Shown here: in pieces, positions 36,225-45,513 of the stretch
Position numbering within the stretch: the stretch's first letter is position 1
Layout: each line of letters starts with the position of its first letter
Origin: Trichomonas tenax
Taxonomy: Eukaryota; Parabasalia; Trichomonadida; Trichomonadidae
Length of the DNA stretch: 51,572 nucleotides
NCBI GenBank assembly: GCA_023091735.1
Contig: JALKBU010000287.1
Coordinates: forward strand, 1-51,572
Reading direction: 5' to 3'
Notes under the pieces: model-generated
Database searches by the model: none
Seen by the model: the letters and a program-made list of their open reading frames with translations, nothing else
Told to the model about the DNA's origin: nothing
Position numbers and translations under genes: made by a program

Positions 36225-37700
36225 ATGAAACCTATCTTTAATAAGGAGAAAGATGATGTTAGTTCGGACAATATGGTCGCTGTTGAGGTCAACAACGGAT
36301 ATATTCCAGAATATCTCATGAACCTCGACAAAGTCAATCACAAAGACGATATAATAATGTTTCTTCTTTTCGGAGCATTTATTCTCGTAAACATATTGGT
36401 GGGATTACTTGCTCCGCCAAGTGCATCAGTTTTAAACAAGGAAATCCCTGTTATCGTAGATGCTCAAGATTCATTTTCTATTTATGAAATGGGAATTGAA
36501 TCCATTTCATCAATGAATTCATACGTGAAAATGGCAATAAGATACGCCACAGATTCTTATACCAACTTATCAACTACACTTTTAGTTAACGTTTCAATGA
36601 AATTCACGAACCCGAAATCAGATCATTCTAAGCGTTCATTTATGAGCTCAAACGTCACTTTTGAGATTGTACCCGGCACAATGCACACAAATTCACACAT
36701 TATCTATTTCGAGAGAATTGTTGATTATACCCAAGTTTCTGCTGAAGTTACAGTCTCCGGTAATGAACAAGGAATGAGAACACTCGAATTTACAGCTACT
36801 CTCGGTTCTTTCTCTGATGCTCAGGTTCAAATTTGGATTAGAATCGTTTATACAATCATTTTAGTCATTATTTTCAGAATATTTGGTAACAGAATGAAGA
36901 CTGTTGAAATACGTCATGAACAATCTCTTACATCAGGTCTCATTTTTGCCACATGTTTCTTGAATAATCCAACAATCATTGTAAATTACATTAGACCAAC
37001 TCTTGGTGTTACAATTTTCGATACAATTCTTAGATCCTTCTATGCTGGATACCTTGCACTCTTCGTTTTCGTTGTTCTCGGACATTGCGGAATAAAGGAG
37101 AAAATGATGGGTGATTTCATTACAAACAGACTTTCTATTGCAGCCATTGTCGGCCTTGTTATGATCACACGTGAATTTACATTAGATCTTGCGCAGATCT
37201 ATAACCCGATGTTTCAGATCACCAAGATTGATTTTTACATGAAATTAACAGAGTACGTTTTGCTTGGCATTTGCATCGCTGGCGTTATTAGAGAAACCGT
37301 TCTCTCTATCCGCAGAATTGATGAAGCAGAGAGATTCAGATTATGCATATATGTTATTGCTGCTTCTCTTTCTTTGTTCATTCTTGCGTCAACGATGGGA
37401 TTGATTGGAGAGAAGAGCACTTTGAAATTCCTTGCAACATTTGGTGCTGCAAACGCTCTTTCATTCGCTATGACTTACGCTCACTATCCATACAGTATCG
37501 ACAACATTGAGTACAAGGATGCGAAGAGTGCTGACATCGCTTCAATGTCTGATGGTGAAGACGTTGGCTTAATGGATGATGAAGTCCATAAAGATCTTGG
37601 CAAAGAGCAGCAAGAGATCGAAATTATAGATGACCCAGAAAATCCTGATGTTATAGGTGACAAGAAAGAGGCTCAAACACCAGAAAGTGATTCAGCCTGA
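36225..37700 (+). CDS. Wntless/TMEM181-like multi-pass membrane protein
   Basis: 491 residues from MKPIFNKEKDDVSSDN. One N-terminal membrane helix (IIMFLLFGAFILVNILVGLL, about 44-64) leads into a lumenal beta-rich domain (about 75-205). Then come about seven helices, including RIVYTIILVIIFRIF, DTILRSFYAGYLALFVFVVL and LTEYVLLGICIAGVI. The acidic cytosolic tail is rich in Asp/Glu. This one-plus-seven topology with a lumenal domain is that of the Wntless-like/GOST group, which includes TMEM181; the group acts in secretory-pathway trafficking. The cargo in a trichomonad is unknown. Family assignment rests on topology and general resemblance. Confidence 0.75.
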   Translation: MKPIFNKEKDDVSSDNMVAVEVNNGYIPEYLMNLDKVNHKDDIIMFLLFGAFILVNILVGLLAPPSASVLNKEIPVIVDAQDSFSIYEMGIESISSMNSYVKMAIRYATDSYTNLSTTLLVNVSMKFTNPKSDHSKRSFMSSNVTFEIVPGTMHTNSHIIYFERIVDYTQVSAEVTVSGNEQGMRTLEFTATLGSFSDAQVQIWIRIVYTIILVIIFRIFGNRMKTVEIRHEQSLTSGLIFATCFLNNPTIIVNYIRPTLGVTIFDTILRSFYAGYLALFVFVVLGHCGIKEKMMGDFITNRLSIAAIVGLVMITREFTLDLAQIYNPMFQITKIDFYMKLTEYVLLGICIAGVIRETVLSIRRIDEAERFRLCIYVIAASLSLFILASTMGLIGEKSTLKFLATFGAANALSFAMTYAHYPYSIDNIEYKDAKSADIASMSDGEDVGLMDDEVHKDLGKEQQEIEIIDDPENPDVIGDKKEAQTPESDSA

Positions 37701-37977
37701 TCCGTATAATATTGTGTTGTGCGATATTAAAACTTTTGTAGAACAATTTCCTGATTAGAAATAAAAAACAAATATTTATGTTTATTTCAAATGAAAAACA
37801 AAACAATTTGAACAGATAATGAACTTTATACAATAACAATAAACAAAAGAATAATATATAAATTTATATTAAGATTTCTATCTCAGAATATCAACATTAT
37901 ATGACAAAGAAAGGGGAGTAATCAATTTCTTGTAGTATTCCATGATTGAAGGAATTTCAAAAAAGGATCTCAATATT

Positions 37978-38565
37978 CTAACAACAGCCGCTTTTCTGAT
38001 CTTCTTTTTCTTTCACTTGGGAGATGCTTGACTGAATTTCCTCGAATTGAGCTTCATTGGCAATGTCTTTTGCGATGAAATTAAATAATTCAGCTATATT
38101 AGTGTTAGTTTTTGCAGAAGTCAAGAAAAATGTGTATCCGCAGTTGTTAGCAAATGATTTTGCAGCATTTCTCGCTGTTTCTGTAATAATATCAATTTTG
38201 TTAAGAACAACGTAGCAACGAACTTTCGAATCCTGATTTTTGTCAAGAAGTTCTTTCCATTTTTGGAGATCATCCAAGCTATTCTGGTTATCAGGCGAAC
38301 AAACAAAAATGACACCAGCAGCGCCTCTCAAATACATTGGAATTATACTTCTGAATCTTTCCTGTCCCGCTGTGTCCCAAATGTTGAGATTTATTTTACC
38401 TTTCGGCGTGTCTACGACTTTAGAAATGTACGCAGCGCCAATTGTTGGTTGGCTGTCCTCAGGGAACGTGGATTTGTAGAACTGAAGGACAATGGATGTC
38501 TTGCCGACCGTGGTGTTACCGAGTAGAATGACTTTCGCTGAAGGAATTCCTGATAATTCAGTCAT
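37978..38565 (-). CDS. Rab-family small GTPase
   Basis: 195 residues from MTELSGIPSAKVILLG. G1 is GNTTVGKTS (16-24), the switch I Thr is in QPTIGAAY (41), G3 is WDTAGQERF (63-71), G4 is NKID, and G5 is TSAK. It ends SGCC, a double-geranylgeranylation motif. Rab5/Rab6-type features are mixed, so I leave the subclass open. It would act in vesicle traffic, as do several neighbours (DHHC enzyme, Wntless-like protein, Sec31), though they are not co-transcribed. GTPVSGKTS-type changes of catalytic residues are absent, and the Gln of DTAGQ is present, so it should be active. Confidence 0.96.
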   Translation of the reverse strand: MTELSGIPSAKVILLGNTTVGKTSIVLQFYKSTFPEDSQPTIGAAYISKVVDTPKGKINLNIWDTAGQERFRSIIPMYLRGAAGVIFVCSPDNQNSLDDLQKWKELLDKNQDSKVRCYVVLNKIDIITETARNAAKSFANNCGYTFFLTSAKTNTNIAELFNFIAKDIANEAQFEEIQSSISQVKEKEDQKSGCC

Positions 38566-39027
38566 TCATTAAAAACTGACAAATTCATCCCAAACGATTA
38601 TTTCACACTGAAATATCAAAATCTGTCTGTCACATTTGACTGTCAAAAAAATCTTCATTCGCTTCTAATGTTATTTTCTGATGTGCGGCACTGAATATCT
38701 CACATTCCTGTGACCAGAAAACACTTTTATCCATATAAATTTTACATGCATTTCGATTTTTTCATCAGATTTAGAAATTGATCAAAACTTTTCTTTACAT
38801 TGAGACAAAAATAACGCTACAAAAAGTTATGGCTTCAATGTGTTACCGTGATTTATACTATCGTAGATATCATTATCGAGATAATATCACCACGATTTCT
38901 TATCTTTACTTAAGGATGCCCTTACTTTTCATAAATATGTTGCATAAATACAGTATATATTATAATTAAAATTTGAGATTTCAACTATGCTTATTCAGCA
39001 ACTTATAAAACAGTTGTGAAACCTTAA
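38566..39027. other. Intergenic before the MITE
   Basis: AT-rich, no gene. A 26-base segment at 38807-38832 (aaaaataacgctac...) recurs imperfectly right after the MITE at about 39393-39417. Confidence 0.5.
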
Positions 39028-39054
39028 GGGTGAACACCAGACGATAAGAGGTCC
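39028..39054 (+). repeat. Left terminal inverted repeat of the MITE
   Basis: GGGTGAACACCAGACGATAA followed by GAGGTCC; two mismatches to the right terminal repeat. Confidence 0.85.
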
Positions 39055-39357
39055 CTCAATCCAGCTTAAGGTTATTTTCCCGTTTTGCGTTTTTTAGCCC
39101 GATTATTGATGTTTTTTTGTAAATAGAGTTGTGGTTAGTATGGATGTAAAATTTAATTTCAAAATCATCGTTTTGCACGGAGATTAAATAAATAATGTTG
39201 AGAATCGGATATTTTCAACTTCGAACTTGGTAGATCAGGTGCTCATCAAGAAAAGAAAAGAATGGCACTACATCGATTTTTTGCAAAATCTTCATCATTT
39301 TCTCGAACAAAAACCCTTCAGATGATAGCTTTTTATGATAAGGTTAATAAATTGAGA

Positions 39358-39384
39358 GGACCTCTTATCGTCTGGTGTGAACCC
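39358..39384 (-). repeat. Right terminal inverted repeat of the MITE
   Basis: Reads on the minus strand GGGTTCACACCAGACGATAA followed by GAGGTCC. Confidence 0.85.
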
Positions 39385-39770
39385 TTAAAGATAAAAATAA
39401 CGCTGTAAAAGTTATGGTGCACTGAGTACAACCTCTTTTAATATTACAGATGTCATCACCGGAATAATGCAGATGATTTTTTTACTGGAAAAGAATTAGA
39501 CTCTATTTTATACAATATCATGAAATCACAAATTGGAAGATATATTAATGGAATTATCTGATTTTTGATTATAAGATGTTGATCTAATGTTTTGATATAA
39601 GATCTTATATGTTTTGTGTGACTTATAGTATACTGTCAGATTAGATATTTTTATGCATTCAAACCATCAAGATTAAAAATTTCTTTGCTGAAGATCATAT
39701 TAAAAACATATGTGCTATATGAGAGAGATATTTTTAATTCTGATATTGTAAATTCGGTAAAGCAGAACGT

Positions 39771-40086
39771 TTATTCGATGGCATTATTAGATTTTAGGAA
39801 CCGAATAATTTCAGGAGACTTCATTTCAATAGCAATTGACAGTGGAGATAAGATATTAATGATGATCAAATGTGAATTATCAATTTCATAATAATGACAA
39901 CCAAAAGTGAATAATTGATATCATATCATAACAATGGTCAAATTTGAAGGATTAATTCCATATCATAATGATGATCAAATGTGAGTGATCATTTACTTTC
40001 ATATTGACATTAGCTCCATGCTCAATTAAAAATTGAACCATTTCGAGAGACTTCATTTTGATGGCAATTGATAATGGAGATTTAGA
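39771..40086 (-). pseudogene. Ankyrin-repeat remnants
   Basis: Two minus-strand fragments encode ankyrin-like units: SPLSIAIKMKSLEMVQFLIE followed by HGANVN (from about 40080) and SPLSIAIEMKSPEIIRFLKS (from about 39848). Both are closed by stops and separated by non-coding spacer sequence. They share a common origin and appear to be relics of a trichomonad ankyrin gene. Confidence 0.75.
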
Positions 40087-40150
40087 TTATAATGATGATC
40101 AAATGTGAATGATTTATTCTAAATCATAATGATAATCATATGTGAATGAT
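39857..40150. repeat. Degenerate repeat TCATAATGATGATCAAATGTGA
   Basis: Copies near 39857, 39963-39984, 40088 and 40126 (some diverged) alternate with the ankyrin remnants, so the duplicated unit appears to be ankyrin segment plus spacer. Confidence 0.6.
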
Positions 40151-40252
40151 CAAAACAAACAATTTTCCCAAATATTTATTGAGTTTAGTGATCGGTTGCT
40201 AACATATTTCAAATTGAAAAATTCAATTTTCGAAAATTAATTTTTTCATAAC

Positions 40253-40828
40253 TTATTTTCTTGAAACAGATTCATCAGGTCTTGTCAAAAGCTGTATTGA
40301 AGCTTCAATGTCTCTTAATTCAGTTTCCATATATTGACGAACGTTTTGAATCTTTGTATGAAGTTCAGCAATCTTTTTATTAAGTACCTCCAATGAATCT
40401 GTTGTGCTAGCTTCCAAGTTTGTAGACATTGAATTTGAAATAGTTCCAAACAAGCTGTCAACGTATGTTTTATTTGCTTTCTCATTAAGTGTCTTCTTTG
40501 TTGCCTTTTCATCGAGCAAACGCTGAACTACGCGAACTAAAGCGTAAATCGCCTCTTCTTGTTGTCCTTTTTGCACAAACTGAATGACTTGATCCCAATG
40601 AGGTGCATGGCTTGTTTCTAGAATTGGAGATGTTGGTTTTTGCGATTTATTCTTTTGATCCGAATTCGGTTGCCCTTGGTGCTGCTTTAAATTCGCAAAT
40701 TCTGCCTCCAACTTGGAGAGATTGACTTCTATCGATGACTGCATCTTTTTGAGATATTGAAGAGCATCTTGATCTGCTGGATTGTTGTCATGGAATGCAT
40801 TCATTATTTTTTTATAATTTATTGACAT
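40253..40828 (-). CDS. Coiled-coil protein, unrecognised
   Basis: 191 residues from MSINYKKIMNAFHDNN; a second in-frame ATG at 40804 is an alternative. Residues 20-50 form one helix, then a polar linker (QHQGQPNSDQKNKSQKPTSP), a helical middle (WDQVIQFVQKGQQEEAIYAL) and a C-terminal coiled coil (LNKKIAELHTKIQNVRQYME). No membrane segment. It is divergent from the tetraspanin-like gene with a 277-base gap that contains five upstream motif copies, all oriented toward the other gene. Confidence 0.8.
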   Translation of the reverse strand: MSINYKKIMNAFHDNNPADQDALQYLKKMQSSIEVNLSKLEAEFANLKQHQGQPNSDQKNKSQKPTSPILETSHAPHWDQVIQFVQKGQQEEAIYALVRVVQRLLDEKATKKTLNEKANKTYVDSLFGTISNSMSTNLEASTTDSLEVLNKKIAELHTKIQNVRQYMETELRDIEASIQLLTRPDESVSRK

Positions 40829-40925
40829 CGAAATTTAGAAAATATCAGTTTCTATTACTCTAGCATCGAAAAAACATAAAAATATCTACTAACGTACAAA
40901 TATGATTAGTTTACAATCTAATATT

Positions 40926-41101
40926 TGACATGTAAGCGTAACTTTTTGGCATGTAATTTTGACAAAATTTCAGATTGATATTATTATGTCACGTAAATTA
41001 TAAAAATTACCAATTTTCAAAGCCCCTGACATGTAAATGTGATATCAAAAGTAATTCCATCTTTGCATATAAACTATTCAATGGAAATCTGACATGTAAA
41101 T
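40926..41101 (+). promoter_or_regulatory. Five-copy TGACATGTAAAT motif array before the tetraspanin-like gene
   Basis: Copies at 40926, 40947 (TGGCATGTAAT), 40987 (TGTCACGTAAAT), 41027 and 41090-41101; the last ends five bases before the ATG at 41106. All are on the plus strand. Confidence 0.55.
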
Positions 41102-41105
41102 TATA

Positions 41106-41714
41106 ATGCTGGAAGGAAAAAGACTCCTTTTCATCTCAACGCTTTTTTCTATAATGCTGATTGTTTTAGCACTTTACTTCGAACAGGGATACCTCATCAG
41201 AACACGTCTGCTTTACGTTGATATGCCAAGCACAAGGCTTCTTCACTCAATGATATTACTCACAGCAGCATTATTCTTTTTCCCTCCAGCATTCATGCTC
41301 AAAACAAAGTACAGAATATATACAATGTACGTAAACTATGGGTTACTATTCTTCGTACAAGTATTAGGAATCATTTATGGTGCATATTCGATATTTGCAG
41401 CTTCAAACTCATACAAAACACAATGGGCAGAACTTGGTGAAAACAAGAAACTCGAAGCAGTCGAACAAATACTCGGTTGTTGCGGCTATGTGGATGTTCT
41501 ATCAGCAGTTGGTAACAACTGCGCATTTCCTGAGTGCTGCTATCACAAGTTGCACGACCAGAAGATTTATCGCAGACAGAGATTCTTGGTCTTTATTTGC
41601 CTTTCTCTCATATTGCAGATCTTCCATATTTACAAAATTATATCAATAAACGAGGAGGATGAGCAGGTTACTAAGAGATACGACATGATGAAGCTCAATG
41701 ATCATGATTTGTGA
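41106..41714 (+). CDS. Tetraspanin-like protein
   Basis: 202 residues from MLEGKRLLFISTLFSI. Four hydrophobic helices lie at about 8-24, 47-64, 78-99 and 159-176. The large extracellular loop between helices 3 and 4 has CCG at 125-127, Cys139 and PECC at 143-145 (Cys144 and Cys145), the tetraspanin signature that forms loop disulfides. The cytosolic tail is charged (NEEDEQVTKRYDMM). Tetraspanins organise membrane microdomains, and trichomonads are known to have an expanded set linked to cell clustering and adhesion. The ATG is very close to the last upstream motif copy, implying an extremely short 5' leader. Confidence 0.88.
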   Translation: MLEGKRLLFISTLFSIMLIVLALYFEQGYLIRTRLLYVDMPSTRLLHSMILLTAALFFFPPAFMLKTKYRIYTMYVNYGLLFFVQVLGIIYGAYSIFAASNSYKTQWAELGENKKLEAVEQILGCCGYVDVLSAVGNNCAFPECCYHKLHDQKIYRRQRFLVFICLSLILQIFHIYKIISINEEDEQVTKRYDMMKLNDHDL

Positions 41715-41868
41715 ATTTTATAATTTAATAAATAAAAAGCAATTGTTTTCTATTCAACAACATTCAATTTAGGGTACAAGCATTCATGTTGCATAAAGCT
41801 TTGAATATTTCAGATGATTTCTAAAGCACAATTCAATCATAAAGACATAAACTATTGAACTAATGTAA

Positions 41869-41951
41869 CCGACCATAGCTCAGTTGGAAGAGCATGGGAC
41901 TGTAGAATTGTGGTAATCCCGGGGTCACTGGTTCGAATCCGGTTGGTCGGA
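41869..41951 (+). tRNA. tRNA-Tyr (GTA) with a short intron
   Basis: Seven-pair acceptor stem CCGACCA/TGGTCGG with A discriminator, D arm with A box TAGCTCAGTTGG, anticodon stem GGGA/TCCC around CTGTAGA, T arm ACTGG/CCGGT with B box GGTTCGAATCC. About ten bases (around ATTGTGGTAA, 41918-41927 approximately) interrupt the anticodon loop just 3' of the anticodon at the canonical tRNA intron site. A T-run follows about 8 bases after the 3' end and should act as the Pol III terminator. It sits 121 bases downstream of Sec31's stop codon. Confidence 0.95.
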
Positions 41952-42072
41952 AACCTTTTCTTTTTTTAAATTTTTGTGTGTAAATTTTACTTCCATAAAT
42001 TAGAGTGATCAAAAAACAATACTAATTGTAGAAATCTTATTGAGAAATTTTTATTACCGTGACAAATATTTT

Positions 42073-45000
42073 TTAGCTCAAAGCATTGAGGATGTAGTTC
42101 ATCAAAAGGACGATATTTCTGCACTTGCTCATGTACTGGATCATCTTCTCCTTCCTGATAGTGTTAGCCTCATCGAGGTTGCCCTTTCCGATGGCATCGA
42201 ATGCTTCAGCGAGGTGGTGTTGTAATTCTTCTGGAACTTCTCCATCTCTGAATGCGCCGAGGGCAAGTGGAAGCTTAGCCTTAGCATCCTGAATGTATTT
42301 CTTGATCTGTGGCTTCTTGTCTGGTCTCTGCTCAGCAATGTTGATGAAGTTCATGAAGCCATAGCCGAGTGTCTTGACATTGTCTGGGAGCTCATCGATT
42401 GTAGCTTCTGGTGAGCGCTTCTGCTCGACCACTGGTTGTGGTGCTGGCTGTGGTGCAGCGACAGAAATCTGTGGTTGGTTTGGAATAGCAACACGTGGTG
42501 GAGGAGCAACTGTTGGTGGTGGGGCGATGATTGTCGGCTGAGCGGCTGGCGGTGCAGCTGGTGGCTGGTTAACCATTGGAGATGGATAGTTTGAAACAGC
42601 TGGCTGTGGGGCTCTTGGTGCAACTAAGTTGATCGACGGTGGTGCCTTGATCTCTGGCTTTGATGTTGGCGGTGGGGCAGCAACCTGTGGCATCGATGTC
42701 TGACCAGCTATGGCTGGCATTGGTGCAGCTGAAGGGGTGTAAATTCCTGGAGCATTCATAACTGGAGCGTTGACAACTGGTGGGCTGATAGCAGGTGCCT
42801 GTGGTGTGAAGATGGCTGGAGCTGGCTTGGCTGGTGTCTCAACAACTGGCTGTTCACGGCTCATAACTTGAGCAGCTGTTGGTGGTGGCGGTGGGACATA
42901 TGCCATTGGACGGCCCATCTGACGTGGATCGTTGGAGTTTGGTGGCGGGACGGCACTTGGCTCGTGAGGGATTGTTAGTGGACGTGGTGGAGCAGCAGCA
43001 ACAGGTGTTGGGTAGTAGATGCCTGTTGGGCGGTTGACAGCTGGGGATGGAGCCTGTGTCTGAGGAGCAGCGAATGTCGGTGGCTTAGCAGATGGCTGTG
43101 GGACAAAGAATGATGGTGTCTGTGCTGGAGCTGCCTGGACCTGTGGCTGTGGCGGAGCCTGTGGAGCTGGGATTGTAGATGTTGTCTGAGCCTGTGGGAT
43201 GAAGACATTCTGTCTCTGATGGACCTGTGGGGCCGTCTGCTTCTGTGGCTGAGCAGCCTGTGGCTCGCCTAAGATAGCACTCTTGAGGTCTGTAAGAACC
43301 TTGTTCTTTGGAAGGGCAGAAAGGAATCTGATTGCCATCTCCTTGTGGCCACTCTGAACGATGTGCTGAAGGAAGGACTGAGCAAGTGGAGCAATGACGG
43401 ATGGAGCAGAGTCACCGGCCATAGCGCAAAGCTTCTCGAGAACAGCGAGAACTGTAGCAGCGGAGTTAGCATCAGCTGGTGAGACCTTCTCGTAGATCTT
43501 GAACAAACAGCGCTGAACCATCTCGTAGTTCCTTGCAGCAACAAAGATGACAAGAGCGGAGTCGTAGTCATTAAGATCAGCAACGATTCTGTTGCCGAGC
43601 TGGTCGCATAATTCTGTGAAGTTTTCTTCAGCAAATGAGCAAATTGTTGCGAAGATTTCGCGCCAGTCTTGGACAACAGCTATTCTTACGATGTTGGCTA
43701 AGTTGTCGCTCAAAACGTGGCTGATGATTCTGGAAAGTGGGTTACCCATTGTCTTCAAGTAGCGCTGTCTTGTCTCCTCGAACAATGCCTTATCTGTTGA
43801 TGTTGAAGCAATAATGAGGGCATCAGCATAGCGCTCAGCAGCGAATGCGCAATCGACGGCTGCCTTGAGATCACCAGCAATGAAAGCCTGAGCAATAACA
43901 CGGCCGATCTTATCCTCATCCTCCTTTGGAAGGATAGAGAATGGCGTGAAGATGTCACCGGCAGTGAACAGGCTTGACTCGGAAGCTGTTTCCTTCTTCT
44001 CTGGCATTCCGAAGAGGCCGCCCTGAGATAGAGCACCGAAGAGATCCTCTGTGGAAGCAGAACCTGAGAAGAGTCCATTATCCTGCGGAGCATCGCCGAA
44101 GAGAGATGTCTGTGGAGCCTGCGGTTCAGCCTTCTTGGCTGGCTTTGGCTTCTCAGCTGGTTTCGGTGGTTCGGAGGCCTGGATCTGCTGAACGAGGTCG
44201 TCAGACTTGATGCCAAGCTGGTGGAGGATTCTGTACTTGAATGTATCTGGGCTCATTGACTCTTGGATTAAGTTCCAGATGTTGCTTTCTGTTGGATTTT
44301 CTGTTGATCCAGCAACCTTGTTGCCGACGAAGGCCTTCATATCCTTGCGTTCAAGAGCCTCGACGAACTCTAAGAAGTCATCGATTTCTGTGATTGGCTC
44401 CTGATGGAGGAATGCAGATGCCTTGTTAGCGTCTGGGCCATTTGTATACTGAAGGATGAGACCGTCGAATGAAACTTCAACGCCTGACTTGCAGTAGTGG
44501 AACTTTGGCTGCTTGAGGACGTTCTGAGCACCCATTGATGGATCAGCGAACGAGAAGAGATGTGTAGATGAGACAGAAGAAGCGAGGACTGAACCATGGA
44601 TGAATGGAGACCATTTAACATCTGTGAACTGGGCACCAGACTCGAAAACAGAGGCCAATGGTTCAGCAGATTCAACATCCCATGAAATAACCTTTCCATC
44701 TCTGCCGGCGGAGAGTATGATTCTATCATCGGCTCCTGGCCACTCGAGGCTTGAAATTCCGCCACTGTGGCCGTGTAATCTCTTTAATGGAATGCCAAGC
44801 TGGCGAATATCCCAAATAAGTACAACACTGTTGCGAGCATCGCTACTTGCTGTGGCAAGTTGTGCCATATTTGTTGGAGAGAAAATGATATCTGATAACG
44901 GAAGTTTAAGCTGTGTATCTGCAAAGCTGTGTGTTGCTTGATTTTGGCGGATATCCCAAATTGTCGACAAACCTGTTGAGTCGCAGGCTGCAAGGATCGA

Positions 45001-45513
45001 GTAACAGTTTATGTTTGTGTGCCAGCACGAGTTTGTGATATCGCCTGTGTTATTACGGTTGAAGTTGACGCTGATGTTCTTTCCATTTACAATATTCGTG
45101 AGATCCCAAACGTTCACTGAGTTATCAGCGGATGTTGCGAGAACAGCAGCAACTTGGTTTGGATTGATCGAAAGAGATGTGATTTGCGATTGGTTCTTGA
45201 TGAGGCCGATCTGCTTCGGGCTCTCAAGCTTTGGATCATAAATCGAAATATTTCCGTTCTGATGGCCAGCGACAATGTATCCCAAATCGAGCGGCTGACG
45301 GACGGCCCAGTCGATAGCTGTGAAAGCCGACGGGGCACTGATTTTTCCGACTGTTTCAACGCCTGGTGTGAGAGTTAAGAAGTTGAATTTCTTGAGTGTG
45401 AGCTCAGCGGGGCGGTCTGAGCCTGCTGGCGTCGCCTGCGCGAACAGACGGGACTGCTCCCTGACCGGGCACCAAGAAAGGAGTGAAGATTCCGGACTTG
45501 ACCATACTTTCAT
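42073..45513 (-). CDS. SEC31: Sec31, COPII outer-coat protein
   Basis: 1,146 residues from MKVWSSPESSLLSWCP; the 33 codons before this ATG look non-coding. Sec31 pairs with Sec13 to build the outer cage of ER-to-Golgi vesicles. Residues 1-330 form a seven-blade WD40 propeller (ATSADNSVNVWDL, IILSAGRDGKVISWDVESAE). A hydrophobic/acidic linker (SLFGDAPQDNGLFSGSASTE) leads to the helical domain (about 520-720, FIAGDLKAAVDCAFAAERYA). A long Pro/Ala/Gln-rich region (about 735-1030) corresponds to the Sec23-binding part. The end (LPDNVKTLGYGFMNFINIAE to the C-terminus) is the SRA1-like helical domain. Codon usage is notably GC-rich, suggesting high expression. Confidence 0.93.
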   Translation of the reverse strand: MKVWSSPESSLLSWCPVREQSRLFAQATPAGSDRPAELTLKKFNFLTLTPGVETVGKISAPSAFTAIDWAVRQPLDLGYIVAGHQNGNISIYDPKLESPKQIGLIKNQSQITSLSINPNQVAAVLATSADNSVNVWDLTNIVNGKNISVNFNRNNTGDITNSCWHTNINCYSILAACDSTGLSTIWDIRQNQATHSFADTQLKLPLSDIIFSPTNMAQLATASSDARNSVVLIWDIRQLGIPLKRLHGHSGGISSLEWPGADDRIILSAGRDGKVISWDVESAEPLASVFESGAQFTDVKWSPFIHGSVLASSVSSTHLFSFADPSMGAQNVLKQPKFHYCKSGVEVSFDGLILQYTNGPDANKASAFLHQEPITEIDDFLEFVEALERKDMKAFVGNKVAGSTENPTESNIWNLIQESMSPDTFKYRILHQLGIKSDDLVQQIQASEPPKPAEKPKPAKKAEPQAPQTSLFGDAPQDNGLFSGSASTEDLFGALSQGGLFGMPEKKETASESSLFTAGDIFTPFSILPKEDEDKIGRVIAQAFIAGDLKAAVDCAFAAERYADALIIASTSTDKALFEETRQRYLKTMGNPLSRIISHVLSDNLANIVRIAVVQDWREIFATICSFAEENFTELCDQLGNRIVADLNDYDSALVIFVAARNYEMVQRCLFKIYEKVSPADANSAATVLAVLEKLCAMAGDSAPSVIAPLAQSFLQHIVQSGHKEMAIRFLSALPKNKVLTDLKSAILGEPQAAQPQKQTAPQVHQRQNVFIPQAQTTSTIPAPQAPPQPQVQAAPAQTPSFFVPQPSAKPPTFAAPQTQAPSPAVNRPTGIYYPTPVAAAPPRPLTIPHEPSAVPPPNSNDPRQMGRPMAYVPPPPPTAAQVMSREQPVVETPAKPAPAIFTPQAPAISPPVVNAPVMNAPGIYTPSAAPMPAIAGQTSMPQVAAPPPTSKPEIKAPPSINLVAPRAPQPAVSNYPSPMVNQPPAAPPAAQPTIIAPPPTVAPPPRVAIPNQPQISVAAPQPAPQPVVEQKRSPEATIDELPDNVKTLGYGFMNFINIAEQRPDKKPQIKKYIQDAKAKLPLALGAFRDGEVPEELQHHLAEAFDAIGKGNLDEANTIRKEKMIQYMSKCRNIVLLMNYILNALS

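Larger units (their letters stand above)
39028..39384. mobile_element. 357-bp TTAA-flanked MITE with terminal inverted repeats (piggyBac-like)
   Basis: TTAA at 39024-39027 and 39385-39388 flank an element that begins GGGTGAACACCAGACG and ends CGTCTGGTGTGAACCC. The terminal inverted repeats match at 25 of 27 positions (39028-39054 and 39358-39384). TTAA target duplication is characteristic of piggyBac elements. The interior is AT-rich with no coding capacity, so it is a non-autonomous MITE-type copy. Confidence 0.85.

Noticed and set aside
39028..40150. CRISPR-like or satellite array
   Set aside because: Spacing and units are irregular and are explained by a MITE and degenerate ankyrin-plus-spacer repeats; the organism is eukaryotic.
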